This document shows positions 59,301 through 64,000 of a stretch of 64,000 nucleotides of DNA, piece after piece (the first letter of the stretch is position 1; each line of letters starts with the position of its first letter). The position numbers were made by a program, and so were the translations under genes. Under the pieces are notes generated by a model. The model made no database searches, was not told where the DNA came from, and saw nothing but the letters and a program-made list of their open reading frames with translations. The DNA is from Kingdonia uniflora (Eukaryota > Streptophyta > Magnoliopsida > Ranunculales > Circaeasteraceae). The stretch is from assembly GCA_014058105.1 (NCBI GenBank), contig JACGCM010000750.1, positions 1,302,001-1,366,000 of the forward strand. Reading direction: 5' to 3'.

Positions 59301-61739
59301 CCTCGAGTGTTTGACTGGTTTGGGAAGCTGCGAGTAGACGATTGCCTTGACTAACTGGAGAGTATATTAAGCTTTGAGTTTTTACAGTAAGCTTCGATGT
59401 AGCCTTCGAGTATTCCTCGGCTAGTCCTGGAAGGCTGCGAGTAGGCTAAATCAAATCTATGTTATGTTGAATATCTTGTAACAGTGGTAGCTCTAGGGGT
59501 TTGGGTTGTTGGCAGACATTTAGAAATCTATCGAGAAGCGGCTGTAACTCGACAGTCCTTGTCACCCTCAGCTTGGAAACTACTCGACTTACGAATTGGA
59601 GTATCTCCTGGCGTGGCGCGGTAGACCCACCCATCTCTGTCAAATACCCTTCCACATGAAAACGCACACATTAGGCTGCCCGATATGTATAACGTTCCTC
59701 TCCCACTGCCAAGGCCTACCCAAGATTAAATAATATACATCCATCTTGATAATGGTACATAAGATGGACCCTTCATACTCTCCCATCTTGATCTTCACGC
59801 GCGTACGTCATAGCACCGATATCTCCCCTTGCTTACCGTCGAGTAACCAACTCAATGTGGCAACCTTGAGATGAGGTACAAGGTTGAGTCGTAGTTTATC
59901 CGCTACACTCTCAGTGATGAGGTTATCTCTGTTCCCCAATCTATTATAGTATCCAATCCCTTCCCCTGAGCCTCTACTCATGTGCAGAAAAGTGCATGTT
60001 TCTTCTAATACTCGTTGACGCCTGGGTTACTGTCATTGCTCTTCATCGGTGACCCACACAACGTGAGTGCTCGTCGAGGCACTCCCTGCCTGACCCGTTG
60101 GTGGTAATGGGTCCAATGCAATAACCCTCTCGGAGACACCCTCTATGGCAACCATATCTGTCGTCGGCCTTGTCGGAGCGTTAGGTCTGCCGTTCATGTC
60201 GTGCCCGCCTCGGATCGGCTACGGTTACTGTCGGTTTGCGACTGCGACTGCCCGGACTGCAATGGGTAATGTGGGATGTCCGTATCAACTTTGGGGGTCC
60301 ACCACCCCTCATTAGGGGTGCCCTAGTGACCCACACATTCGATTAGTGAAATTGGTTGCCGTGCACACATGTGCCAATCGATGGCATGCCTTGCCCGATG
60401 CTCTACCCGATGCCCTACACAACCGGGCTCGTGCTAGACACACACACCCTGACATGTGCTTTGCCCCATGCCCTCTGTGCCCTACCCATGATGTGGCATA
60501 CACGTGCCTTCTGTGCTCTGCCTCCGTGGCATGTCCGTGCCATCTTCCCCAATTTCCTGGTTTTCTTTGCGCCCTAGTTCGCCGTTATCGTGGATTTCGG
60601 CGATTATGGGAACCTCTCTCTCTTGGCCTTCGGACACCGAAGTTGTAAGGGACCACTCCTTCCCTTGTCGCGTCACCTGACTCATTGATGACTCTCTTTT
60701 TGTTGTGGGTGTTCTAATTAACCCTTCATTCGTTCTTCGAATCCTTGGCAAGAGTTTTGGATTGGGGTTGGTCTTCTTTGGTTGGGCTTCTTGATGATTG
60801 AAATCGTTGATCATGTGAACCTCTCACATCAATGTCGCAACCTCATTGTGGGAAAACGGAGGTCTTCCCCACCTACTAGATCAATCGCACGGTGAACCTC
60901 TCTCTCCGTCGTTTTTTTGTAGTGTTTCATCTCCAAGCCATCTCCATCGAATTTCTCTGATTCCTCCGTCACAACTCCTGCTTTGAACCTTGCAATCTTA
61001 AGAATTGCACGAGCATAGAAGGCAAACTTAAGATCGCTCATAGCTCTCGTACCAAGTTGTTAGTTTCTACGTCGCGAAACACAAAATAATCTCTCTAATT
61101 AAATTCTAGGGTTTCAAAAGTTTACCCAAAAACTCTAACAAGAGAACTGAAAATTAATGAAGCTCCTAACATCTATATATAGAGAAAATATAAGGTACGT
61201 GGACTCGTGGGTAGACGACCCACAACGCATGATCTATTATATATGGTCAAACTTACGAGTTTATCTCTGTTAGGAAAAAACAAATATTTTCTTTTCTTTT
61301 TGTCATTATTGACTTTGAACACGTAAAAGAGGGAGGTGATGACAATGAGAAGCCCAAAACAGATAATAAGAGACAGGGAAAATACAACGTAAAAAGAGTA
61401 AGGGAGAACCATCCATGGAACAAGCACTATTTTTGCAATTCCACATGAATGTGATGTCTTCAAAAGAGAGAATAGGGACACAGAAAATTAGGGTAGTCTT
61501 CCTTCATTTCTGTAATATGATGAGTTAGGATTCTCATTCATGTTGTATGTTTGCTTTGTTGATTGGTTAGAATAAGAACTATGTTTTCTTTCTTCTGTTT
61601 TGATGAAATGCAGGTTGGGAGGTCCAAGTGGAATGGAAATGTTGGAAGCTCAGGAGTAGTAGTTAGAGTAGAAACACCTCTTGGAAGTATTGGTAGACCT
61701 TCAATCTCTGTACAACTTAATAGTGGCTTTGATTTTTGA
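22758..61739 (+). CDS. Conserved plant protein of unknown function; seven exons over 39 kb
   Basis: Exons 22758-23306, 34312-34548, 35776-35865, 39607-39756, 39907-40031, 40565-40694 and 61614-61739 join to 1407 nt, 468 codons, with no stop or shift. Every intron is GT-AG. The start [15 protein letters not shown] is chosen as the first ATG in frame. I recognise it as a conserved single-domain plant protein seen only as uncharacterised predictions. No catalytic motif, transit peptide or clear membrane helix is evident. Residues 184-468 are rich in alternating hydrophobic/polar stretches with Gly ([29 protein letters not shown]), ending …LNSGFDF. That is reminiscent of a beta-barrel or beta-rich envelope protein, which is inference. 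Introns 1, 3 and 6 carry most of the transposons in the window. Confidence 0.85.
23871..23932. repeat. 31-bp tandem duplication
   Basis: Two near-perfect copies of a unit beginning CGCATTTGATATGATATAAT, near the 3' end of Helitron 2. Confidence 0.9.
24604..30205 (-). pseudogene. Helitron 2 Rep-helicase (RepHel), decayed
   Basis: The order on the minus strand matches RepHel. A basic N-terminal stretch ([17 protein letters not shown], about 29990-29940) is followed by the Helitron N-domain at 28369-27962 ([30 protein letters not shown]). The HUH endonuclease segment at 27501-27205 contains [13 protein letters not shown], where the second His of HUH is Gln. More linker fragments lead to a PIF1-type helicase at 26096-24604. 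Its Walker A reads [12 protein letters not shown], with Cys for the usual Gly. [22 protein letters not shown] and [17 protein letters not shown] follow. Stops and shifts break it throughout. Two catalytic residues are changed in addition, so it is surely inactive. Confidence 0.88.
29094..29488. mobile_element. Foldback MITE with long inverted repeats inside Helitron 2
   Basis: Both arms share GATCCGT…ACACCC, then ACACCCCATT, then TTTTAAGAAGTTTTA and GATCTCCTTATCAT-like sequence in opposite orientation, each over about 150 bp. A further short hairpin (29066-29093 against 29121-29148) overlaps the left edge. No coding capacity. Flanking TA-rich sequence hides the target duplication, so I do not assign a superfamily. 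Confidence 0.7.
30420..31590. mobile_element. hAT-like or MULE-like DNA element nested in Helitron 2
   Basis: An exact 11-bp direct repeat GGTTGTGATCA (30409-30419 and 31591-31601) flanks 1171 bp. The ends are partly inverted (AAAATACCGCC with GGTAAGCC on the left; GGCTTACCG with GGTATTTTAATCC on the right). The interior (about 30690-31219, plus) contains protein-like pieces such as [20 protein letters not shown] and an open frame ending [12 protein letters not shown]. It may be the 3' end of a captured or transposase gene. The repeat length suits hAT (8) or MULE (9) with chance extension. Confidence 0.6.
32217..32812 (+). repeat. Three tandem LINE-derived segments of about 185-210 bp
   Basis: The phrase GAGGGGCAAATG(G)TTATGG recurs near 32225, 32437 and 32620. 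Each is followed by similar sequence down to TGGATGCA…GTATTGAGAGGAT. The best copy reads [20 protein letters not shown] and [12 protein letters not shown], which resembles the region after the reverse transcriptase in plant L1-type LINEs. All copies are short and non-functional. It lies in intron 1. Confidence 0.6.
32830..33900 (-). pseudogene. Degenerate LINE-like fragment, minus strand
   Basis: Minus-strand reading gives pieces such as [20 protein letters not shown] and [20 protein letters not shown] (about 33880-33620). These recall the sequence that precedes the zinc-finger-like domain in plant LINE proteins. Stops are frequent and no RT motif is present. Assignment is tentative. Confidence 0.4.
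34312..34548 (+). CDS. Host gene exon 2 (residues 184-262)
   Basis: Acceptor TGCAG|GCG, donor AAG|GTACAG, phase 0 on both sides, 79 codons. Encodes [33 protein letters not shown] and [18 protein letters not shown]. Confidence 0.88.
34866..34879 (+). repeat. Poly(G) run, 14 G
   Basis: Homopolymer in intron 2 just after a GTAGTAGTAG trinucleotide stretch. On the transcript of the host gene it would be a G-rich tract. Confidence 0.9.
35776..35865 (+). CDS. Host gene exon 3 (residues 263-292)
   Basis: Acceptor TTTCAG|AAT, donor TGT|GTAAGT, 30 codons, phase 0. Encodes [20 protein letters not shown] and [10 protein letters not shown]. It is Cys/Trp-rich and hydrophobic, and could be a short membrane-apposed segment. 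Confidence 0.88.
36224..36604 (-). repeat. Element D 3' LTR
   Basis: Minus-strand start TGATAGGTCGTGGGG, end …TTTTTATCA. It matches 37693-38062, including the conserved CCTAATACTAACCTAATT block. Confidence 0.8.
37361..37692 (+). mobile_element. Solo LTR nested in element D
   Basis: A 332-bp segment starts TGATAGGGTCTCG and ends …TTTTTAATA. It is flanked by GAAAC on both sides (37356-37360, 37693-37697). Its middle (CCTAATTAGATTGGTATTAG) is related, in inverse orientation, to the LTRs of element D. No internal region remains, as after LTR-LTR recombination. It now separates D's PBS from its LTR. Confidence 0.7.
37693..38062 (-). repeat. Element D 5' LTR (displaced from its PBS)
   Basis: Matches 36224-36604. 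On the minus strand it would carry D's promoter; CTATAAAAGGAGG (about 37893-37881) is a TATA-like box. Confidence 0.78.
38140..38255 (-). mobile_element. tRNA-related SINE-like sequence, copy 1
   Basis: The minus strand reads TTGCTCAATTGGTAAGGC (box A-like), then GGAATCAATTCCCATC (box B-like), then CAAGCAGCTTCCAACTC and an A-rich tail. It shares this order with 39310-39425. Plant SINEs are Pol III-derived and of this size. Confidence 0.55.
39053..39313 (-). pseudogene. RNase H-like C-terminal fragment of a LINE-type element
   Basis: An 86-codon minus-strand frame ends with [20 protein letters not shown]. It resembles the last RNase H motif in plant LINE-associated RNase H domains (H…N.AAD.LA). 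Nothing upstream supports a full gene. Confidence 0.35.
39310..39425 (-). mobile_element. tRNA-related SINE-like sequence, copy 2
   Basis: Related to 38140-38255: GATTTGGTAGGACTAG (box A region), CGGATCAATTCTCAC (box B region), CAAGCAGCTTCCAACT, then an A-rich tail (AAAAATAATAATAAAAAAA). Box matches are weaker than in copy 1. Confidence 0.5.
39607..39756 (+). CDS. Host gene exon 4 (residues 293-342)
   Basis: Acceptor TTTCAG|TCA, donor AAG|GTTAGA, 50 codons. Encodes [19 protein letters not shown] and [12 protein letters not shown]. Confidence 0.88.
39907..40031 (+). CDS. Host gene exon 5 (residues 343-384, last codon split)
   Basis: Acceptor TTGCAG|AAC, donor GAG|GTAGGT. Its 125 nt leave a split codon completed by exon 6. 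Encodes [17 protein letters not shown] and [15 protein letters not shown]. Confidence 0.88.
40194..40372. repeat. Tandem duplication of about 95 bp in intron 5
   Basis: GGAAAATAAG…ACTC…CCTGAAAAC…CCATGATTATCCTTACA occurs at 40199-40257 and again at 40299-40362, with an intervening AGAGTTTGTCAGC. Confidence 0.75.
40565..40694 (+). CDS. Host gene exon 6 (residues 384-427)
   Basis: The acceptor GGTCAG|C completes the split Ser codon; the donor is TCT|GTAAGT. Encodes [19 protein letters not shown] and [14 protein letters not shown]. It is followed by the 20.9 kb intron 6. Confidence 0.88.
40957..41369. mobile_element. Harbinger-type (Tourist-like) MITE in intron 6, 413 bp
   Basis: Ends GAGCATCCCCGGTGG and (reverse) GAGCAACCCCAGCAGG are flanked by TAA (40954-40956, 41370-41372). 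The same GAGCATCCCC tip is used by the larger element at 17311-22446, so the two probably share a transposase. No coding sequence inside. Confidence 0.82.
41720..42222. mobile_element. hAT-like MITE in intron 6
   Basis: Left CTAGGGTTGTCAATGG and right (reverse) CAAGGGTGTCAAAGG are inverted. The interior repeats GGATTCGGAT/ATCCGAATCC-type words able to fold. This is the common plant MITE layout near C(A/T)AGGGTGTCAA ends. I could not fix a clean 8-bp duplication. Confidence 0.6.
42710..42867 (-). repeat. Element A 3' LTR
   Basis: A 158-bp repeat, TGTTAGTTTC…GATCTATTA on the plus strand. It lacks about 24 bp present in the partner at 61058-61239. Confidence 0.8.
42879..44540 (-). pseudogene. 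Element A pol, 3' part: RT, RNase H remnants, integrase stub
   Basis: Minus strand: LPNLSHYRM at the junction with B, then RT at 44424-43954 ([33 protein letters not shown]). The catalytic box reads YFDNILIHS instead of YFDD, so one Asp is lost. The connection region follows ([20 protein letters not shown], 43926-43867), then a pre-integrase piece (43339-43091). Last is the integrase zinc region at 43094-42879 ([20 protein letters not shown]). The DDE core that should follow is missing, and a C-terminal scrap leads to the LTR. RNase H is badly decayed. Confidence 0.82.
44543..45254 (-). repeat. Element B 3' LTR
   Basis: 712 bp; minus strand TGTAGTAGCC…CCCCTATA, the last CA having become TA. 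TATA-like CCTATAAATAG (minus, about 44876-44866). Confidence 0.88.
45535..49486 (+). pseudogene. Tat-lineage antisense accessory gene (putative gypsy-type transposon protein), spliced, decayed
   Basis: Plus-strand frames lie opposite to element B. The ATG at 45535 opens [19 protein letters not shown] and [19 protein letters not shown], with a donor CAG|GTAAAG at 45784 (duplicated exon: 46103). The acceptor TGTAG| at 47403 leads to an acidic stretch (47410-47736). Next comes a domain at about 47730-48196 ([38 protein letters not shown]) like the globular part of plant putative gypsy-type transposon proteins. A basic linker follows, then a donor near 48924, an acceptor at 48981, and a coiled coil ([20 protein letters not shown]) with an acidic tail ending at 49486. 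A stop at 49208 and frame changes break it. Tat elements are known to carry antisense ORFs here; their role is unknown. Confidence 0.65.
45536..46150. repeat. Tandem duplication of about 301 bp (first exon of the antisense gene)
   Basis: 45536-45836 repeats at 45837-46150. The second copy has 18 extra bases coding GLEREE and loses the ATG (GTG instead). Both end in a long G run and the same GGTATTGGTAGAGGGTG phrase. Confidence 0.9.
49691..50215. repeat. Tandem repeats of about 215-224 bp between pol and the 3' LTR of element B
   Basis: Two full units (49691-49914, 49915-50126) and a partial third (50127-50215) share CCAAGTAT(T/C)AGT, GTTTGATCCTGAACGAAGCA and GGGTTTGGCCGAATCAGAAC. Variable tandem repeats in this place are a known feature of Tat-type elements and a proposed seed for satellites. 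Confidence 0.85.
50427..51160 (-). pseudogene. Element B integrase, decayed
   Basis: Minus strand: [20 protein letters not shown] (first Asp of DDE) is followed by a frame change in an A-run. Next are [26 protein letters not shown] (second Asp) and a stop, then [18 protein letters not shown] (catalytic Glu), [19 protein letters not shown] and a C-terminal stretch to 50427. All three acidic residues are still visible, but a shift and a stop split the frame. Confidence 0.82.
51290..53110 (-). pseudogene. Element B RT (C-terminal part) and two RNase H domains, decayed
   Basis: Minus strand from the junction with [21 protein letters not shown] and [20 protein letters not shown]. The catalytic region reads [11 protein letters not shown] where YVDD-like residues are expected, so it is dead. 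LNPNKCQFG follows. The first RNase H is at 52514-52014 ([27 protein letters not shown]). A second, archaeal-type RNase H follows at about 51990-51650 ([16 protein letters not shown]), which places the element in the Tat lineage. The linker to integrase runs to 51290. Confidence 0.82.
53110..53698 (-). pseudogene. Element C integrase, truncated
   Basis: The HHCC zinc region ([20 protein letters not shown] … [10 protein letters not shown]) and [15 protein letters not shown] are followed by the second catalytic block as [10 protein letters not shown]. The Asp usual in SDRD is Asn there. A frame change leads to [20 protein letters not shown], with the catalytic Glu. The end at 53110 is the junction with element B. 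Confidence 0.85.
53700..55029 (-). pseudogene. Element C reverse transcriptase and RNase H
   Basis: RT 55029-54631 has [45 protein letters not shown] and the intact catalytic box [11 protein letters not shown]. RNase H (54468-53995) has [38 protein letters not shown] and [10 protein letters not shown] stop between RT and RNase H and another after ARHMK break the frame. 53967-53700 is the linker toward integrase. It is the best preserved polymerase in the window. Confidence 0.88.
55453..55735 (-). pseudogene. Element C aspartic protease
   Basis: IIDPGS, the active-site triad region, is followed at once by TAG where the family usually has T/H. The same frame then continues [20 protein letters not shown] to VILGSPYL. 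A single stop breaks it. 55452-55090 is the linker to RT. Confidence 0.78.
55925..56989 (-). pseudogene. Element C gag with zinc knuckle
   Basis: The frame from 56989 holds a charged N-terminus and a capsid region ([55 protein letters not shown]) to about 56051. A frame change then leads to a CCHC knuckle [14 protein letters not shown] (about 55990-55945) and a Lys/Glu tail. Domain order and spacing are normal for plant chromovirus-type gag. Confidence 0.85.
57031..57537 (-). repeat. Element C 5' LTR with palindromic U3 repeats
   Basis: About 507 bp beyond the PBS. Its outer part (57300-57530) repeats a unit of about 60 bp containing the palindrome TCTATTCGAATAGA followed by ATAAAAC and ACCTCA(G/A)GC. 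The 3' LTR is lost, so its exact outer edge is inferred from where element B gag resumes. Confidence 0.7.
57540..58668 (-). pseudogene. Element B gag, 5' part
   Basis: The ATG at 58668 starts [20 protein letters not shown], followed by a charged helical stretch ([20 protein letters not shown]). After several stops the capsid-like motif [20 protein letters not shown] and [16 protein letters not shown] appear (about 57840-57670). The frame is lost at the C 5' LTR near 57537. The rest of gag, the protease and the start of RT of element B are missing from the window. Confidence 0.7.
58733..59448 (-). repeat. Element B 5' LTR
   Basis: About 716 bp, partner of 44543-45254. At 59448 it lacks the last five bases found in the partner (…GGCTA instead of …GGCTACTACA), and element A sequence follows directly. 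Confidence 0.88.
59446..61041 (-). pseudogene. Element A gag/protease and start of RT, decayed
   Basis: From 61041 a short open piece starts [20 protein letters not shown]. After many stops, 59667-59446 reads [14 protein letters not shown], the stretch that leads into the first RT motif in this group. It continues as LPNLSHYRM at 44540, across element B. The few residues normally between these two are missing, so the insertion or later decay removed about a dozen bases. No intact protease motif was found. Confidence 0.65.
61058..61239 (-). repeat. Element A 5' LTR
   Basis: A 182-bp partner of 42710-42867. On the minus strand it ends …AACTAACA immediately before the PBS. Confidence 0.8.
61614..61739 (+). 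CDS. Host gene exon 7 (residues 428-468) and stop
   Basis: Acceptor ATGCAG|GTT, phase 0, TGA at 61737-61739. Encodes [20 protein letters not shown] and ends LNSGFDF. The fit in frame and content with exon 6 across 20.9 kb of transposons is the main evidence that one gene spans the nest. Confidence 0.85.
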   Translation, partial: VGRSKWNGNVGSSGVVVRVETPLGSIGRPSISVQLNSGFDF

Positions 61740-62940
61740 TAACATTTATCCCAGTTTATATATAGAAGTGTATAGATGATTTTACTAGACTCAACTGTAT
61801 GTGAAAAATGGAACTATTCTTTTTTGATGCCTATATCTTCTTTTTCCTTTACAGAAAAAATTCTGACACCCATAGTATATATGATTGTAGAGTATAGCCT
61901 TATTTCAGTTTATTCAATACTTGTGATTTTTACTGATCATAAGTTAGGCTTATGCATGGCTCAAATATTGGATGAGTGTAGTCTCTTCCTATTAATGCAT
62001 TTGCAGATGTTCTGATCATGTATTGGTTTTTTAGTGAAGTATGTACGAATTAGAAAACTCATTGTTTAGTGAAATTTGGAGATTAATTGATCTGAATTCT
62101 GTTTGAGATTAGTTCAAGAATAAATTCTACAATCCTCAATTGTGAAGTATGCTTGATCTTTGACTACTGATTTTGTTATTGGTTGAACATTACCAGGCGT
62201 AAGTGCATTAGACCAATTCATGGAATGCAGGTTTTTGTCATGGAAATTTTTTAATAACTATCCTAAATCCTGAGTCTATTGAGGTTTCTTTGTAATATAT
62301 AATATATTACAACACATCTCCATGTTCGAAAATTTTCAATATTTTGTGATTTGCTGTGGAACTTTAAGGTTTTGGCATCAATGACAGTGCTAATTCATTT
62401 ATCGGTGGTATATTCACCGTTCCTACTTTAAACTATTGAAAAAATTGAACTCAGGTTGCTCCAAGTAGATAGGATTTCTAGTGGGTTTTAGGTTGTAAGA
62501 CAATTTGTCTTTGATTAAACTCGCTCGATTAAAATTATCTTATCATTGTGAATTTGCGATTATCATTGATGTGAACACCAATCTCAATGGCTGTTTAGTC
62601 TTTTTAATGTCACCTCGATGTCATCATACCATTTGAACAAAAATCCGATGTACTAGCTGTATAGATGTGTTATAGATTCGTGGAAATACATGCCGAGCTT
62701 GGCGATACATATGTGAAATACTAAATGTTTTAATATCGCTTTGATCTTGGTTTGAAAATGTCAGCTTTGTTATGATTCAGTCAAGCTACTGTTAATATCT
62801 AAGAGAGATTATGAGCATATCATGAAACTACCACCTTAAGCGGGATCTCCTCTCTTGTAAATGTTATATTTTAAAGGTAATCCTCTCAGTGAAATATACA
62901 TCAGTTTACATTCTGTATCTCTATTCTCACTATAAACTTC
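61740..62940. other. 3' flank of the host gene and intergenic stretch
   Basis: AT-rich. Poly(A)-signal-like AATAAA variants occur but no single one stands out. I see no gene; the open frame at 61776-62015 is AT-rich and lacks protein-like composition. Confidence 0.6.
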
Positions 62941-62996
62941 GGGAGAAGATTTAGAGACACTCACGTCTCAAACACTCAAGTCTCACTCAACTACAA

Positions 62997-63021
62997 CCAC
63001 TCATCTAATAGAGATGAGTGG
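62997..63021. other. Perfect hairpin, 10-bp stem
   Basis: CCACTCATCT and AGATGAGTGG are separated by five bases (AATAG). It lies upstream of the CT-rich leader. It could be a regulatory hairpin or a small foldback remnant. Confidence 0.7.
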
Positions 63022-63119
63022 CTCTCAAAATTTGGTGATTTTTTATAAGAGAAATGAGGTGGAAAAATGTCGGGTCCTACATGCCCCACTCTCTCTAGCT
63101 GACAGATATTTTCCTCTCT

Positions 63120-63403
63120 TTTCAAACCATCCGTCACTCACATTTAATGTTGTGTCTCCCCACTCTCTCCCTCTCCAAACAAAGCAAACAACCATTTCCC
63201 TCCAAACATCTCTCTCACTCACTCTGTCCCTCTCACTCTCTCTCCCTTACTCTTCTCTCTCTCACTGTCTCGTCATTAGAGACTGTCCTTTTCTTTGTTA
63301 TTCCAATTGGGGGTTCAGAAAAAGAATTGAATTCAAAGACATTGTCCATTCCTTTTGGAGAAGAGCTTGGGGATTGATAGTGGAGGTTGCTATCTACTTC
63401 AAG
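63120..63403 (+). promoter_or_regulatory. CT-rich leader and presumed 5' UTR exon of a downstream gene
   Basis: Long CTCTCTC/CTCACTCTC tracts (63165-63270), typical of plant core promoters and leaders, precede a G-rich stretch ending at a strong donor, AAG|GTAAGT, at 63403/63404. A 157-codon frame (63014-63487) crosses this donor and is low-complexity, so I read it as leader rather than protein. Confidence 0.5.
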
Positions 63404-63486
63404 GTAAGTTCCATTATCATTCGAACTTGTTGTATATTTCTTTGTCTCCCCCTTTGTGTAATGCAATTTGGTATTAAAACTGCTTA

Positions 63487-63827
63487 ATATTGTCGAATTC
63501 AACAATATTTGACCTAAATAACTCAAATTACACTGCAAAATTATCGAATTCGATAATATTAAAGTGAAATTGAGGTATTAACATCTAAGATTGTCGAATT
63601 TGACAATTTAGTAGTGTAATTGTTGTTATGGTTACATAATATTGTCAAATTCGACAATTATGGAATTCTCCTGGTTCATCTCCCTTTTATTTTATCTATG
63701 TTTAGAAGTCTAAATTGTCGAATTCAACAATAGTATAGTTGACTTGGAGTTATTGAAATGGAGTATTGTCGAATTCGACAATTTACCAAGTCTTATATGT
63801 TTACATAATATTGTAGAACTCGACAAT
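63487..63827. repeat. Seven palindromes ATTGTCGAATTCGACAAT at about 51-bp spacing
   Basis: Copies start near 63489, 63540, 63590, 63641, 63714, 63765 and 63810; steps are 51, 50, 51, 73, 51 and 45 bp. Each is an 18-bp near-perfect palindrome centred on GAATTC (GAACTC in the last copy). The spacers show little common sequence apart from TTACATAAT before two copies. The array lies in the presumed first intron of the downstream gene. Confidence 0.88.
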
Positions 63828-63885
63828 TACCAAGTGTAATTATACTGATCATTTGAGTAATAAATTATATACAGGTACACAATGA

Positions 63886-64000
63886 ATGAGAAAGTACCTC
63901 CAACCGCTTCCAATTGAAGAAAAAAAGAGTTGGCCAGAGAAGGAGATCTACTTACATATAAGAGAAAGAGAAAGACTATTGACCCAAGCACAGTCGTCCC
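63886..64000 (+). CDS. Possible start of the downstream gene, cut by the window end
   Basis: After an acceptor-like TATACAG (63874), an ATG at 63886 opens a frame, MRKYLQPLPIEEKKSWPEKE, that stays open to the window edge (38 codons). An overlapping upstream ATG (63882) meets a stop after 11 codons. I do not recognise the protein. Evidence is limited to the acceptor, the open frame and the UTR-like exon upstream. Confidence 0.25.
   Translation, partial: MRKYLQPLPIEEKKSWPEKEIYLHIRERERLLTQAQSS

Larger units (their letters stand above)
44543..59448 (-). mobile_element. Ty3/gypsy Tat-lineage element B, inserted in element A
   Basis: LTRs (44543-45254 and 58733-59448) are about nine-tenths identical by eye. 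Minus-strand PBS TTTGGCGTCGTC begins at 58732. The purine tract CTGAGAAGGGGCGAA (45269-45255) abuts the 3' LTR. Tat features are two RNase H-like domains in pol, a long 5.2 kb region between integrase and 3' LTR with tandem repeats, and a gene on the opposite strand. The terminal bases (TGTAG) of the 5' LTR and a clear 5-bp duplication are missing at 59448. The middle of the coding region has been replaced by element C. Confidence 0.85.
42710..61239 (-). mobile_element. Ty3/gypsy chromovirus-like element A, outermost of the intron 6 nest
   Basis: Short LTRs (42710-42867 and 61058-61239) share CTACGTCGCG, CATCTATATATAGAGAAAAT and GTGGGTAGACGACCCAC. The minus-strand PBS TTGGTACGAGAGC (61055-61043) is close to the initiator-Met type. 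A purine-rich tract (GGAGGAGAGAGC) abuts the left LTR. The flanks GATAT and TATAT are a one-mismatch target duplication. Own sequence remains at 42868-44542 and 59449-61057; everything between is element B. It is defective: RT catalytic residue changed, integrase core deleted, many stops. Confidence 0.8.

Noticed and set aside
60346..60648. Plus-strand frames rich in Cys, Pro and His
   Set aside because: Antisense to the degraded gag/protease stretch of element A. Composition comes from local CATG/CCTG repeats.
63014..63487. A 157-codon plus-strand frame as a protein
   Set aside because: Low-complexity Ser/Leu-rich translation of CT repeats, and it crosses a strong splice donor at 63403. Better explained as promoter/leader.
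63487..63827. CRISPR-like array (repeats with different spacers)
   Set aside because: Nuclear plant DNA; repeats are 18-bp palindromes that vary between copies, spacing is irregular (45-73 bp), and no cas-like genes are present.

Overview
The window is nuclear DNA of a flowering plant, probably a eudicot. It is AT-rich, has spliced genes with GT-AG introns, and is packed with plant-type transposons: Helitrons, PIF/Harbinger, hAT-like MITEs, and chromovirus and Tat-lineage Ty3/gypsy retrotransposons. I see no bacterial, organellar or viral replicon and no tRNA or rRNA gene.

Layout. 1-1690 is an LTR element with only 225 bp between its LTRs. 1691-6404 holds decayed ORFs of unknown origin and a tandem array of about 17 monomers of roughly 167 bp (3459-6215). 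The Helitron-type 5' terminus at 6404 suggests this belongs to a non-autonomous Helitron. 6405-16546 is a 10.1 kb Helitron on the minus strand, inserted exactly at that terminus, with a broken Rep-helicase gene and a 2.4 kb internal tandem duplication. 16640-17287 is a hAT-like MITE with 8-bp TSDs. 17311-22446 is a PIF/Harbinger element with TAA TSDs. It carries a decayed plant-mobile-domain (PMD) gene, a transposase that has lost its catalytic core in frame, and a decayed Myb/trihelix-like ORF1.

From 22758 to 61739 on the plus strand runs one host gene of seven exons. Its 468-codon reading frame is intact, yet the gene spans 39 kb. Intron 1 (11 kb) holds a second Helitron (23647-31822) with its own nested elements. 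Intron 3 holds a deleted gypsy element with a solo LTR inside it, plus two SINE-like sequences. Intron 6 (20.9 kb) holds a Harbinger-type MITE, a hAT-like MITE and a three-layer retrotransposon nest. Chromovirus-like element A (42710-61239) contains Tat-lineage element B (44543-59448), which contains chromovirus-like element C (about 53110-57537). Element B carries an antisense spliced accessory gene and tandem repeats between pol and its 3' LTR.

After the host gene, 61740-63000 is intergenic. A CT-rich 5'-UTR-like exon with a good donor (ending 63403) suggests the start of another plus-strand gene. Its presumed first intron holds seven copies of an 18-bp palindrome at about 51-bp spacing.

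All recognisable transposon proteins carry stops, frameshifts, deletions or lost catalytic residues, so none looks autonomous now. The host gene shows none of these defects, and every one of its splice sites is canonical. Coordinates of element ends come from reading repeats and termini by eye. Identities are estimates.
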